A stretch of DNA of 11,089 nucleotides from a bacterium (GTDB lineage Bacteria; Eremiobacterota; Eremiobacteria; Baltobacterales; Baltobacteraceae). The first letter of the stretch is position 1; each line of letters begins with the position of its first letter. Of the stretch, positions 1-6,539 are shown in pieces. The position numbers and the translations under genes were made by a program. The notes beneath the pieces are model-generated. The model was not told where the DNA came from and searched no databases. It was given only the letters and a program-made list of their open reading frames with translations. The stretch is taken from the NCBI GenBank assembly GCA_021784715.1, contig JAJYHP010000109.1:1-11089 (forward strand). Reading direction: 5' to 3'.

Positions 1-1122
1 GTGACGGCAGTTGGAGGCCCCGTGAGCAAGAGCGATGTCCGGCGCTTGGCCGCGTCCGTTGCCGCTGCGGCGACAATCGTGTTCCTAGCGGGGAGCGTGC
101 CGCGTTCGAACGCGTTCGTTCCTACGACGATCTCTATCGTGCAGGCGATGGCCGGCGCGCTCGGCGGAAGTGCGCGAATCGCGCAGATCCGGACGCTGTT
201 CTTCGAATGGCACGTCCTCGACGGTCAGCAGACGCAGCAAGACGCCCGAGAATGGATGACCGCCGACGGTTACGATCGTTTGGAGGTGCTGACGACCGGT
301 ATGCAAGGCGCGCCGGTTTTGCGCGTCTTTACTCCGGGCGCGACCCGAGAGAGCGTATCGGTCACGGTGACGGCATCGAATCGCTACGTGCCGGGATCGC
401 GTGCGCGTGTCTGTTCGTCGCAGGCGACCGGTGCGCTCTGCGTTCTCCCGAACGAGCTCTTTTTCGATACCGTCACTCCCGGTGGCGCGCACCCCAGCGA
501 ACGCATTGCCGTGAGCGAGAGCGGCTATAACGGTGGGTTCGTCGAGAGCGATACCTGTGAGGGCATCGCGACGATCTCTGCAAGCGCTTCGGCGATCTCG
601 CCGGGGTCGTATACGGTGACGCCTCGGCACAGCGGTACCTGTTCGATAACGTTCGCATCGTCATCGCCGCAGGGATGGGTGCTCGAAGGCGACCAGGGCT
701 GGCCGAGTGGGAATAGTACGGGCGCGATGCAAGGCCCCGATCTCTCGCGCGAGATTTCCTATGTGTACTGGATGACCTTTGCCTATCTCCATGCGGGAGG
801 TTTGCCGGGTTCGGTTCGCTACGTTCCCGTTCACGGCTCCGATGAATACGAACTCGAGATGCAACCGCAGGGCGGCGAGCCGATCGTTGCCGAGGTCGAC
901 GAAAAGACGTTTCTCCCCGACAAATTCGAGATCGGGAGCGATCCGATGAAAATGATCGTAACTCCAAGCGCTTGGAAGGCGACGGACGGGGTGCTCTTCC
1001 CAACGAAAATGGACGTGCAACTCGATAATCTCGGGCTGCATATGGACTACGCACTCGTTCGCGCCCGTCTCAACGACCGATTCAAAGCGTCGCTCTTCGC
1101 GCAACCGGTACCGGCTCTCTGA
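1..1122 (+). CDS. Exported envelope protein with an Ig-like domain nested in a LolA-like/protease-associated fold
   Basis: Function unknown. The N-terminus has two arginines (R14, R15), a hydrophobic stretch (about 16-33) and a possible signal peptidase site after S-N-A38, so export is likely. Residues 40-117 (ALGG.ARIAQIRTL, then a W and a DGYDRLEV stretch) and 225-373 (GWVLEGDQGW, VDEKTFLPDKFE, W-KATDGVLFPTKM, a closing SLF..P) resemble the two halves of one beta-rich domain. I know this fold from outer-membrane lipoprotein-sorting-like or aspartyl-protease-associated proteins, but no protease motif is present. Between them, about 118-224 is an Ig-like module with four cysteines (C138, C147, C186, C214). 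GTG at base 1 opens the visible frame, which could extend further left. A second in-frame GTG at base 22 follows GGAGG by four bases and may be the true start. The gene is followed closely by another exported protein. Confidence 0.72.
   Translation: MTAVGGPVSKSDVRRLAASVAAAATIVFLAGSVPRSNAFVPTTISIVQAMAGALGGSARIAQIRTLFFEWHVLDGQQTQQDAREWMTADGYDRLEVLTTGMQGAPVLRVFTPGATRESVSVTVTASNRYVPGSRARVCSSQATGALCVLPNELFFDTVTPGGAHPSERIAVSESGYNGGFVESDTCEGIATISASASAISPGSYTVTPRHSGTCSITFASSSPQGWVLEGDQGWPSGNSTGAMQGPDLSREISYVYWMTFAYLHAGGLPGSVRYVPVHGSDEYELEMQPQGGEPIVAEVDEKTFLPDKFEIGSDPMKMIVTPSAWKATDGVLFPTKMDVQLDNLGLHMDYALVRARLNDRFKASLFAQPVPAL
13..17 (+). promoter_or_regulatory. Shine-Dalgarno sequence for the alternative GTG start at 22
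   Basis: GGAGG lies four bases before the in-frame GTG at 22. The spacing is slightly short but the match is perfect. It favours a protein seven residues shorter than the one read from base 1, with the signal peptide intact in both versions. Confidence 0.45.
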
Positions 1123-1148
1123 CCACTGCTACTATGAAAGGCTCGACG

Positions 1149-2435
1149 ATGAAACGTTTTTTCGCACTCTGCGCACTCGCACTCGCGCCCTCACTCGTCC
1201 AAGCTCAGTCGCTCGGCGGTTCCTTTCGTCCCGCTTTCGTCGAAGGCAACATTCGCTCGGGAGAGACCGGGAAACCGTTGGTCGGAGCGAAGATCGACGT
1301 CGTTGGGGCGAAGCTTTCGAAAAAGGGAATCAAGGAGCAGGCCGGCTGCGGCGCCGGCTTTGCGATGAGCGCCGCGAACGGGAGCTTCGCGGTCGGCGTC
1401 GGAGAAAATAATCTCTGCGTTACCAAGAAACATCCCGTCAATGGTAGCTACTACGTCACGGTAGCAAAACGCGGCTACCTGCCGCAGACACGGCTCATCG
1501 ATTTTGGAAAAATCCGCGGAAACGAGGTCGGACCGCTGCAATTCATGCTGACGCCGACCCACGCGGCGATCGTCGGTCAGGTCTTCGTGGGCGGGAAGCC
1601 GTTGCCGTACGCCTACGTCTTCGTGGTGAAGAATCCTTACGCGTTCGTGCTGCACCCTCCCAAGGGACATCTTCCGGTGCTCGCGAGCGAGACCCCGATG
1701 ATCCGCGCCGATGGTTATGGGAAATTTACTATTCCCATCTCGCCGGGCGACTATTACGTTTTGGCGAATAAGGCCGGGTATCAGCTCGCGACGAAAACGG
1801 TCAATCCGCTTGCAGTTCAAATGTACGCCCGACTGACCGCGAATCCGTACGCCGGCGCAATGATGAAATCGCGGCTCGCCGCGCTCGAGCAGCCGCAGCT
1901 CGGTGTCGCCGTGCACGTTCCCGACTTCGGGAATGCGGTGGCGAGCTTAAATATGATGGCTGCATCGGGTTCGGCAGCTTCCCGACATCTGGTGTCGGTC
2001 AGGCAATTGGCCTTTCGACCGATCGAATTTCGGGTGAGCGGTGCGGCGCGCTCATCGCCGAATAACGTGTTGTTTTTCACCGCGCTTGGGGCGTATAACG
2101 CCGACACCGGCCGATACGAGCTCTCCGTCGTACGCTCTCGCGTTCAACTCGGTGCGCGGAAAAGCGATCCGTTCGTTTCGCATATTAAGACCTTCAATAT
2201 GTTGCTGTACGGAATTCCGTCGCGTGCCGGATGCCGTCATAAGCCCGGGTATATCGACGTCTACCACTGCGGAAACGCCATTTTCTCGTTTACCGACGAA
2301 ACGGCTACTCCGGGGCGGCTCTATTACTATTACATTGAAGAAGCATCGCCCAACGTGGTGGGAACGAACGGACGCGTGAACGCCGTGCAGGCGGGCACGC
2401 CCTACTCGAACGGTGTGCCGATAGAGACTCACTAG
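1149..2435 (+). CDS. Secreted protein with tandem carboxypeptidase-regulatory-like domains
   Basis: A 428-residue exported protein of unknown role. The start at 1149 is preferred over an in-frame ATG at 1134. It follows AAAGG with seven bases of spacing and gives a clean signal peptide (MKRFF, a hydrophobic core, cleavage after V-Q-A19). Residues about 31-137 form a first CarboxypepD_reg-like beta sandwich (G-x-I-x-S-G-E-T-G-K-P-L-V-G-A-K, later YYVTVAKRGY). Residues about 139-218 form a second (IVGQVFVGGKPLPYAYV, GDYYVLANKAGY). Such domains are surface or adhesion modules without catalytic activity of their own. The C-terminal half (about 235-428) is not recognised. It has one close cysteine pair (C362, C374) and a Tyr-rich segment ending in an FN3-like strand pattern. 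The gene lies 26 bases after the preceding exported-protein gene, so the two are probably co-transcribed. Confidence 0.75.
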   Translation: MKRFFALCALALAPSLVQAQSLGGSFRPAFVEGNIRSGETGKPLVGAKIDVVGAKLSKKGIKEQAGCGAGFAMSAANGSFAVGVGENNLCVTKKHPVNGSYYVTVAKRGYLPQTRLIDFGKIRGNEVGPLQFMLTPTHAAIVGQVFVGGKPLPYAYVFVVKNPYAFVLHPPKGHLPVLASETPMIRADGYGKFTIPISPGDYYVLANKAGYQLATKTVNPLAVQMYARLTANPYAGAMMKSRLAALEQPQLGVAVHVPDFGNAVASLNMMAASGSAASRHLVSVRQLAFRPIEFRVSGAARSSPNNVLFFTALGAYNADTGRYELSVVRSRVQLGARKSDPFVSHIKTFNMLLYGIPSRAGCRHKPGYIDVYHCGNAIFSFTDETATPGRLYYYYIEEASPNVVGTNGRVNAVQAGTPYSNGVPIETH

Positions 2436-2489
2436 AAAAGCGCGTCGAATCTTCCTGCCGTTTTCACGCGTGGTGCCCAAAATAAACCC

Positions 2490-3431
2490 ATGGATACGCG
2501 AACGAGGCGTCTAGCGACGGTAGCGGCAGGGTTTCTGCTGGCCGTTGCCGTGGCGTGGCTTCTGCGCCCGGCGCTGCTCGCTATCGTCCCGTCGGTGCTC
2601 TACGCGATTTTTACGTGGCCGTTGGTGCGGCGCTTGCGCAGGTTTTTCCCGAAGATCCTCGCCGTCGTCATTGCAAACGCCGCGCTCGCCGTGCTCGTCG
2701 GGAGTGCTTTGTTCTTCTTTGGGCCGATGCTCTACACCCAGGCAGTCGCGCTTATCGCGACGATCCCCGATGCGGCTCGTGCGACAATATTGCAGGTCCC
2801 GCCGATGGTGCGCGAGCAAATCGGCGCGCTCTCCGGTGCCGCCCTAGCCGTGCTGCGTTCGACATCGGCGATTCTCGGTGCCGTCGTTTTGGCGCCGGTC
2901 TTCGCATCGTATCTTCAACTCGACGCATGGCGCTATCGTCGGGCAATTCTTTCAATCGTACCGAACGAGCGACGAGAGAGCCTGCGCGCGATGTTCGCGC
3001 AGATGTACGATGTCGTCGATGGATACGTTCGCGTACAGTTATTGATAAGCGCGATCGTCGGTTTGCTCGTGTTTCTCGTCCTGCAAATTCTTGGAGTCCG
3101 TTTCGCGCCGGCGATCGGCATCGTTACCGCAGTGTTCGATCTCGTCCCCTATCTCGGCGGAATCGCCGCCTTCGTTCCATCGATTTTGCTCGCACTCGCT
3201 GCCGGCGGGGCGGCGAAGGCACTACTCGTCGCCGCTCTCCTCGCCATCGTCTTTGCATTCGAAGCGTACGTATTGTCCCCGACGCTCGTCGGCTCGCGTA
3301 CGCGCCTGCCGAGCTCCGCAGTGATTCTCGCGCTTCTAATCGGCGGAGAACTCTTCGGACCGCTCGGGCTCTATCTCGCCGTTCCCGTGGTCGCGATGCT
3401 GCGTATCGCGCTCGCCTATGCGCGAGGATAG
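2490..3431 (+). CDS. AI-2E (PerM/YdiK) family membrane transporter
   Basis: A 313-residue polytopic inner-membrane protein of the AI-2E transporter family. Members are described variously as autoinducer-2 exporters or ion antiporters, and the substrate here cannot be told. The family layout is visible: two N-terminal membrane segments (about 9-45, including LLRPALLAIVPSVLYAIFTWPLV), a third at about 56-79, and a soluble helical region. A segment at about 118-145 follows, then the conserved C-terminal block with DLVPYLGG at 217-224 and several further segments to the end. It is at the short end of the family's usual 330-380 residues. No Shine-Dalgarno is visible before ATG 2490 (the upstream bases are A-rich), so the start or initiation mode is less certain than the identity. 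The stop codon is followed immediately by a hairpin that appears to couple this gene to the ATPase. Confidence 0.88.
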   Translation: MDTRTRRLATVAAGFLLAVAVAWLLRPALLAIVPSVLYAIFTWPLVRRLRRFFPKILAVVIANAALAVLVGSALFFFGPMLYTQAVALIATIPDAARATILQVPPMVREQIGALSGAALAVLRSTSAILGAVVLAPVFASYLQLDAWRYRRAILSIVPNERRESLRAMFAQMYDVVDGYVRVQLLISAIVGLLVFLVLQILGVRFAPAIGIVTAVFDLVPYLGGIAAFVPSILLALAAGGAAKALLVAALLAIVFAFEAYVLSPTLVGSRTRLPSSAVILALLIGGELFGPLGLYLAVPVVAMLRIALAYARG

Positions 3432-3453
3432 CCCTCCGCTCGAAGCGGAGGGC
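3431..3453 (+). promoter_or_regulatory. Perfect 10-bp hairpin hiding the ATPase Shine-Dalgarno (candidate translational coupler)
   Basis: Bases 3431-3440 (GCCCTCCGCT) pair perfectly with 3444-3453 (AGCGGAGGGC) around a three-base CGA loop. The left arm begins on the last base of the upstream TAG stop (3429-3431). The right arm contains GGAGGG (3447-3452), seven bases before GTG 3460. No T-tract follows, so it is not an intrinsic terminator. Inference: a ribosome terminating on the upstream gene would open the stem and expose the ATPase ribosome-binding site. Confidence 0.6.
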
Positions 3454-3459
3454 GCGACG

Positions 3460-6000
3460 GTGCACGGCCTGAGCTCCGTCGAGGCGGCGGAACGGCTCGG
3501 TCGCGAGGGACCCAACGAATTGCCGTCCGCGCGCCGGCGCTCGTGGCTCTGGATCGCCCTCGAGGCCGCGCGCGAGCCGATGTTTCTGCTGCTCGTCGCC
3601 TGCGGCGTCGTCTACGTGGTTCTCGGCGACCGTGCCGAGGCGGCGATGTTGTTGGCGTTCGTTGCCGTCGTCGTCGGCATCAGCATCTCGCAAGCCCAGA
3701 AGGCAGAGCGTACGCTCGACACCCTGCGCGAACTCTCCGCGTTCCAAGCGATCGTCATTCGCGACGGCGTCCAACAACGCGTCGCCGCGAAAACGTTGGT
3801 TCGGGGCGATGCGATCGTGCTGCTCGAAGGCGATCGCATTCCCGCCGATGCCGTGCTGCTCGCCGGCAACAACCTGAGCGTCGATGAATCGCTGCTGACC
3901 GGCGAGTCGGTCGCCGTTCGAAAAGCGGTCGCTTCGCCGATTTCGGAGCGGATGGCGCGGCCGGGCGGCGAGGATCTCCCGTTCGTCTACTCTGGAACGA
4001 TGGTCGTCCAGGGCAAGGGCGTCGCGCGCGTCTTGGCGACCGGTCCGGCGACCGAGATCGGTTCGATCGGTAGCGCGCTTGCCGGAGTCGACGTCGAACC
4101 GACGCGCATCCAGCGCGAAACCGCGACGGTCGTGCGCCGCCTCGCCGTCGCGGCGCTGCTGTTGAGCGTGCTCGTCGCCGTCGCCTACGGCCTCCACCGA
4201 GGCGACTGGCTGCGCGCGGTGCTGGTTGGTATCGCGCTGGCGATGGCGATTCTGCCCGAAGAACTTCCCGTCGTGCTCTCGGTTTTTTTGGGGCTCGGAG
4301 CGTGGCGCATCGCACAAAAAAATGTCTTGACGCGCCGCCTGCCGGCGATCGAAATGCTCGGCTCGGCGACGGTCTTGTGCGTCGATAAAACCGGGACGAT
4401 CACCGAAAACCGTATGTCGGTCGTAACGCTCGCGGCGGCAGAGGGTTCGCTCTGTCGCTGCGACGATACGACGAACATCCCCGGTGCGTATCACGAGATC
4501 CTCGAATACGGCGTCCTCGCTAGCCATCGCGACCCCTTCGACCCAACCGAGCGCGCGATCGCCGATGCCTTGGAACATCGGCTACCGGGGAACGATCGCA
4601 TTCACCGCGATTGGGTGCTCGCCGGCGAGTATCCGCTCTCGCGCTCCATGTTGGCGATGTCGCGCGTCTGGCTCCGCCCGGAGACGCGGCAGTGGGTCGT
4701 CGCGGCGAAGGGAGCGCCCGAAGCGATCGCCGATCTCTGCCATCTCTCACCCGAGCGCACGCGCGCGCTCGAAGAACGCGTCTCGGAGATCGCCTCCGAC
4801 GGACTCCGCGTTTTAGGGGTCGCGCGGGCACTCTATCTCGGCGACCGCTTGCCCGAGGGGCAGCACGATTTCGAATTTGAATTCGTCGGATTGATCGGTC
4901 TCGCCGATCCGGTGCGGCCGCGCGTACCGGCGGCGGTCGCCGAAGCCTATTCGGCGGGGATACGCATCGTCGTCATCACTGGGGATTATCCGGCGACCGC
5001 GGTGAGCGTCGCCAAAAGCATCGGCTTGCGTGCGCCCGAGCGATACCACACCGGCGTGCAACTCGATGCGATGGACGACGCGGCGCTCGCCGCCGCCGTC
5101 GCCGATACGAATATTTTCTGCCGCGTCGTTCCCGAGCAAAAGCTGCGCTTAGTCGAGGCCCTGAAAAGAAACGGGGAGATCGTCGCTATGACCGGAGATG
5201 GCGTGAACGACGCCCCGGCACTCAAAGCCGCCCATGTCGGTATCGCGATGGGGGCTCGGGGCACCGATGTCGCTCGCGAGGCTGCCGCGCTCGTCCTACT
5301 CGACGACGATTTTGGTTCCATCATCGACGCAATCAAACTCGGGCGACGTATCTTCGACAACCTCAATAAAGCGATCGCGTTCGTCGTCGCCGCTCATATT
5401 CCAATCGTCGGCATGAGCCTGATCCCGGTGCTCTTCGGCATGCCGTTACTCTTGTTGCCGGTGCACATTCTCTTCTTACAACTCATCATCGATCCGGCAT
5501 GCTCGATCGCTTTCGAGGCCGAGCCGGCGGAAGAAGATAGCATGCGCCGTCCGCCAAGACCGGTCGGAGCCTCGTTGTTCGACCGCGCGCTCCTCGTCAA
5601 CGCCGGGCTGCAAGGCGGCATCGCGCTTGCGGCGACGCTCTCGGTCTTCGTGCTCGCGCTCGCGCTCGGGCGCGACGAACGCGTCGCGCGGGCGCTCGCG
5701 TTCACCACGATGGTGCTGATAAGTGTCGCGCTGCTCTTCATCAATCGGTCGACCGGCGGCAGCGTGACCCGCGTCATTCGCGCACGCAATCCCGCGGTGA
5801 CGATCATCGGCGTGGGAGCGCTGCTCTTTCTCGCGGCGGCCCTGACCGTCGCGCCGATTCGCGCGCTGTTCTCGTTCCAGGCGCTTCACGGGCGCGATTT
5901 CGCGCTCTTGGGGGGCGCGTGGGCGGCGTCGATTATCGGGTTGCTCGCCCTGCGACTCCTCGTTGCTCTGCAGGGCGGGCGCCGTCGCTTTTCGTCCTAA
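3460..6000 (+). CDS. P-type cation-transporting ATPase (P2-like, substrate unassigned)
   Basis: An inner-membrane ATP-driven cation pump of about 846 residues from GTG 3460. ATG 3418, in the same frame, would add 14 residues but has no ribosome-binding site; GTG 3460 follows GGAGGG by seven bases. Numbered from GTG 3460, all core motifs are present: actuator TGES (147-150), TM4 PEELP (266-270), phosphorylation DKTGT (D309), nucleotide-binding KGAPE (417-421) and the P-domain TGDGVNDAP (578-586). The N-terminus (GLSSVEAAERLGREGPNELP) is a typical cation-ATPase N domain. The ion-site residues differ from calcium pumps. TM5 reads AAHIPIV, with H646 and I649 where SERCA has N768 and E771. TM6 reads QLIIDP, keeping only the aspartate (D678). 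The PEELP plus IIDPACSI.FEAEP wording marks a known but functionally uncharacterised bacterial subgroup. The gene is likely co-transcribed with the AI-2E-family gene and overlaps the convergent gene by four bases. Confidence 0.92.
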   Translation: MHGLSSVEAAERLGREGPNELPSARRRSWLWIALEAAREPMFLLLVACGVVYVVLGDRAEAAMLLAFVAVVVGISISQAQKAERTLDTLRELSAFQAIVIRDGVQQRVAAKTLVRGDAIVLLEGDRIPADAVLLAGNNLSVDESLLTGESVAVRKAVASPISERMARPGGEDLPFVYSGTMVVQGKGVARVLATGPATEIGSIGSALAGVDVEPTRIQRETATVVRRLAVAALLLSVLVAVAYGLHRGDWLRAVLVGIALAMAILPEELPVVLSVFLGLGAWRIAQKNVLTRRLPAIEMLGSATVLCVDKTGTITENRMSVVTLAAAEGSLCRCDDTTNIPGAYHEILEYGVLASHRDPFDPTERAIADALEHRLPGNDRIHRDWVLAGEYPLSRSMLAMSRVWLRPETRQWVVAAKGAPEAIADLCHLSPERTRALEERVSEIASDGLRVLGVARALYLGDRLPEGQHDFEFEFVGLIGLADPVRPRVPAAVAEAYSAGIRIVVITGDYPATAVSVAKSIGLRAPERYHTGVQLDAMDDAALAAAVADTNIFCRVVPEQKLRLVEALKRNGEIVAMTGDGVNDAPALKAAHVGIAMGARGTDVAREAAALVLLDDDFGSIIDAIKLGRRIFDNLNKAIAFVVAAHIPIVGMSLIPVLFGMPLLLLPVHILFLQLIIDPACSIAFEAEPAEEDSMRRPPRPVGASLFDRALLVNAGLQGGIALAATLSVFVLALALGRDERVARALAFTTMVLISVALLFINRSTGGSVTRVIRARNPAVTIIGVGALLFLAAALTVAPIRALFSFQALHGRDFALLGGAWAASIIGLLALRLLVALQGGRRRFSS

Positions 6001-6011
6001 CGGTGCCCGCC
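5974..6011. terminator. Inverted repeat across the convergent gene junction (terminator-like)
   Basis: Bases 5974-5985 (GGCGGGCGCCGT) pair with 6000-6011 (ACGGTGCCCGCC): 11 Watson-Crick pairs and one G-U pair in the + strand RNA, with a 14-base loop. The loop holds most of the ATPase stop codon. No U-tract follows on either strand, so intrinsic termination is not demonstrated. On the - strand RNA the wobble becomes a C-A mismatch. Confidence 0.4.
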
Positions 6012-6497
6012 GTGGGGATGTGGGTGCACGCCGACGTTATCTCGCCCGCCGGTTCCGCTCTGCGCTTTGCCGTGATGCAGTGGACGGTGGCTATACTGTA
6101 GGTGCGCGGAGTCGATGCAGTACCCCGCCTCCGAAAGAATGACCGACTCGAGTTGCATCGAGGTTAACTCCAACTCCGCATCGACCTCGCTCAGGCGCGC
6201 GAGTAAGCGCTCGAGGGTGTGGCGAAGGCGCTCGTTCGCTACGAGCAGCCCGCGTGCGATGAGTTCGTCGACCATCGTCGTCGCCTCGAATGGGGTGAGC
6301 GGCACTAAGCGCCGCGCTTCGCCTTCGCCGATGCCGATAACGATCGATCGGCCGGCGGGGGCTTTCGGGTCGATCGCGATGCGGGCCTTGGTACGGTGCC
6401 GCCGCCCTAATTCGTCGTGGGTGCCGTCGACAGGGTGGACGCGTAGCCCAAAGCGCGCAAGCTCGTCGAGGGCATCGCTACCATGTTGCACGTTCAT
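5997..6497 (-). CDS. Unknown protein with a His-rich C-terminal tail
   Basis: I do not recognise this 166-residue protein. The ATG at 6497 is preceded by AGGA with seven bases of spacing, a good ribosome-binding site. No signal peptide or membrane segment is visible. The N-terminal part (about 1-75) looks globular and mixed, with a stretch GRSIVIGIGEGEARRLVPLTP. Residues about 76-120 are Leu/Glu/Arg-rich and probably form a long helix or short coiled coil. The last 35 residues carry eight histidines, ending in VHPHPHGGHR, which resembles metal-binding tails. The gene starts 42 bases after the helicase stop on the same strand, so it probably belongs to that transcription unit. It converges on the cation ATPase with a 4-base overlap. 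An open + strand frame across the same bases lacks comparable start signals, but the coding call rests on start context and composition only. Confidence 0.6.
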   Translation of the reverse strand: MNVQHGSDALDELARFGLRVHPVDGTHDELGRRHRTKARIAIDPKAPAGRSIVIGIGEGEARRLVPLTPFEATTMVDELIARGLLVANERLRHTLERLLARLSEVDAELELTSMQLESVILSEAGYCIDSAHLQYSHRPLHHGKAQSGTGGRDNVGVHPHPHGGHR

Positions 6498-6539
6498 GGA
6501 AAAATCCTAAATGCCGCCGAAGAAGAGGCGATGAAGGTC

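Noticed and set aside
101..114. A perfect 14-base palindrome (CGCGTTCGAACGCG)
   Set aside because: It falls within the signal-peptide codons of gene 1 and is made of the genome's favoured TTCG/CGAA/CGCG words. There is no positional reason to call it an operator.
2436..2489. A possible terminator between the secreted-protein gene and the AI-2E-family gene
   Set aside because: Only a weak, bulged pairing (GAAAAGCG with CGTTTTC) is visible, and no T-tract follows.
3431..3453. The strong hairpin read as an intrinsic terminator
   Set aside because: No T-tract follows it, and the right arm is a well-spaced ribosome-binding site. Translational coupling explains it better.
2555..3472. A 305-residue open frame on the + strand
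   Set aside because: It runs in another frame inside the AI-2E-family gene, with Arg-rich low-quality protein. The membrane-protein frame is clearly the real one.
3124..4578. A 484-residue open frame on the minus strand
   Set aside because: It lies antisense to the AI-2E-family and ATPase genes, is rich in Arg, Asp and His, and has no recognisable domain. It is a typical shadow frame in GC-rich DNA.
6115..6510. A 131-residue + strand frame opposite the His-tail gene
   Set aside because: It has a Ser/Arg-rich composition and no good ribosome-binding site. The minus-strand frame has a well-placed AGGA and reads like a folded protein. This is the least certain strand choice in the window.
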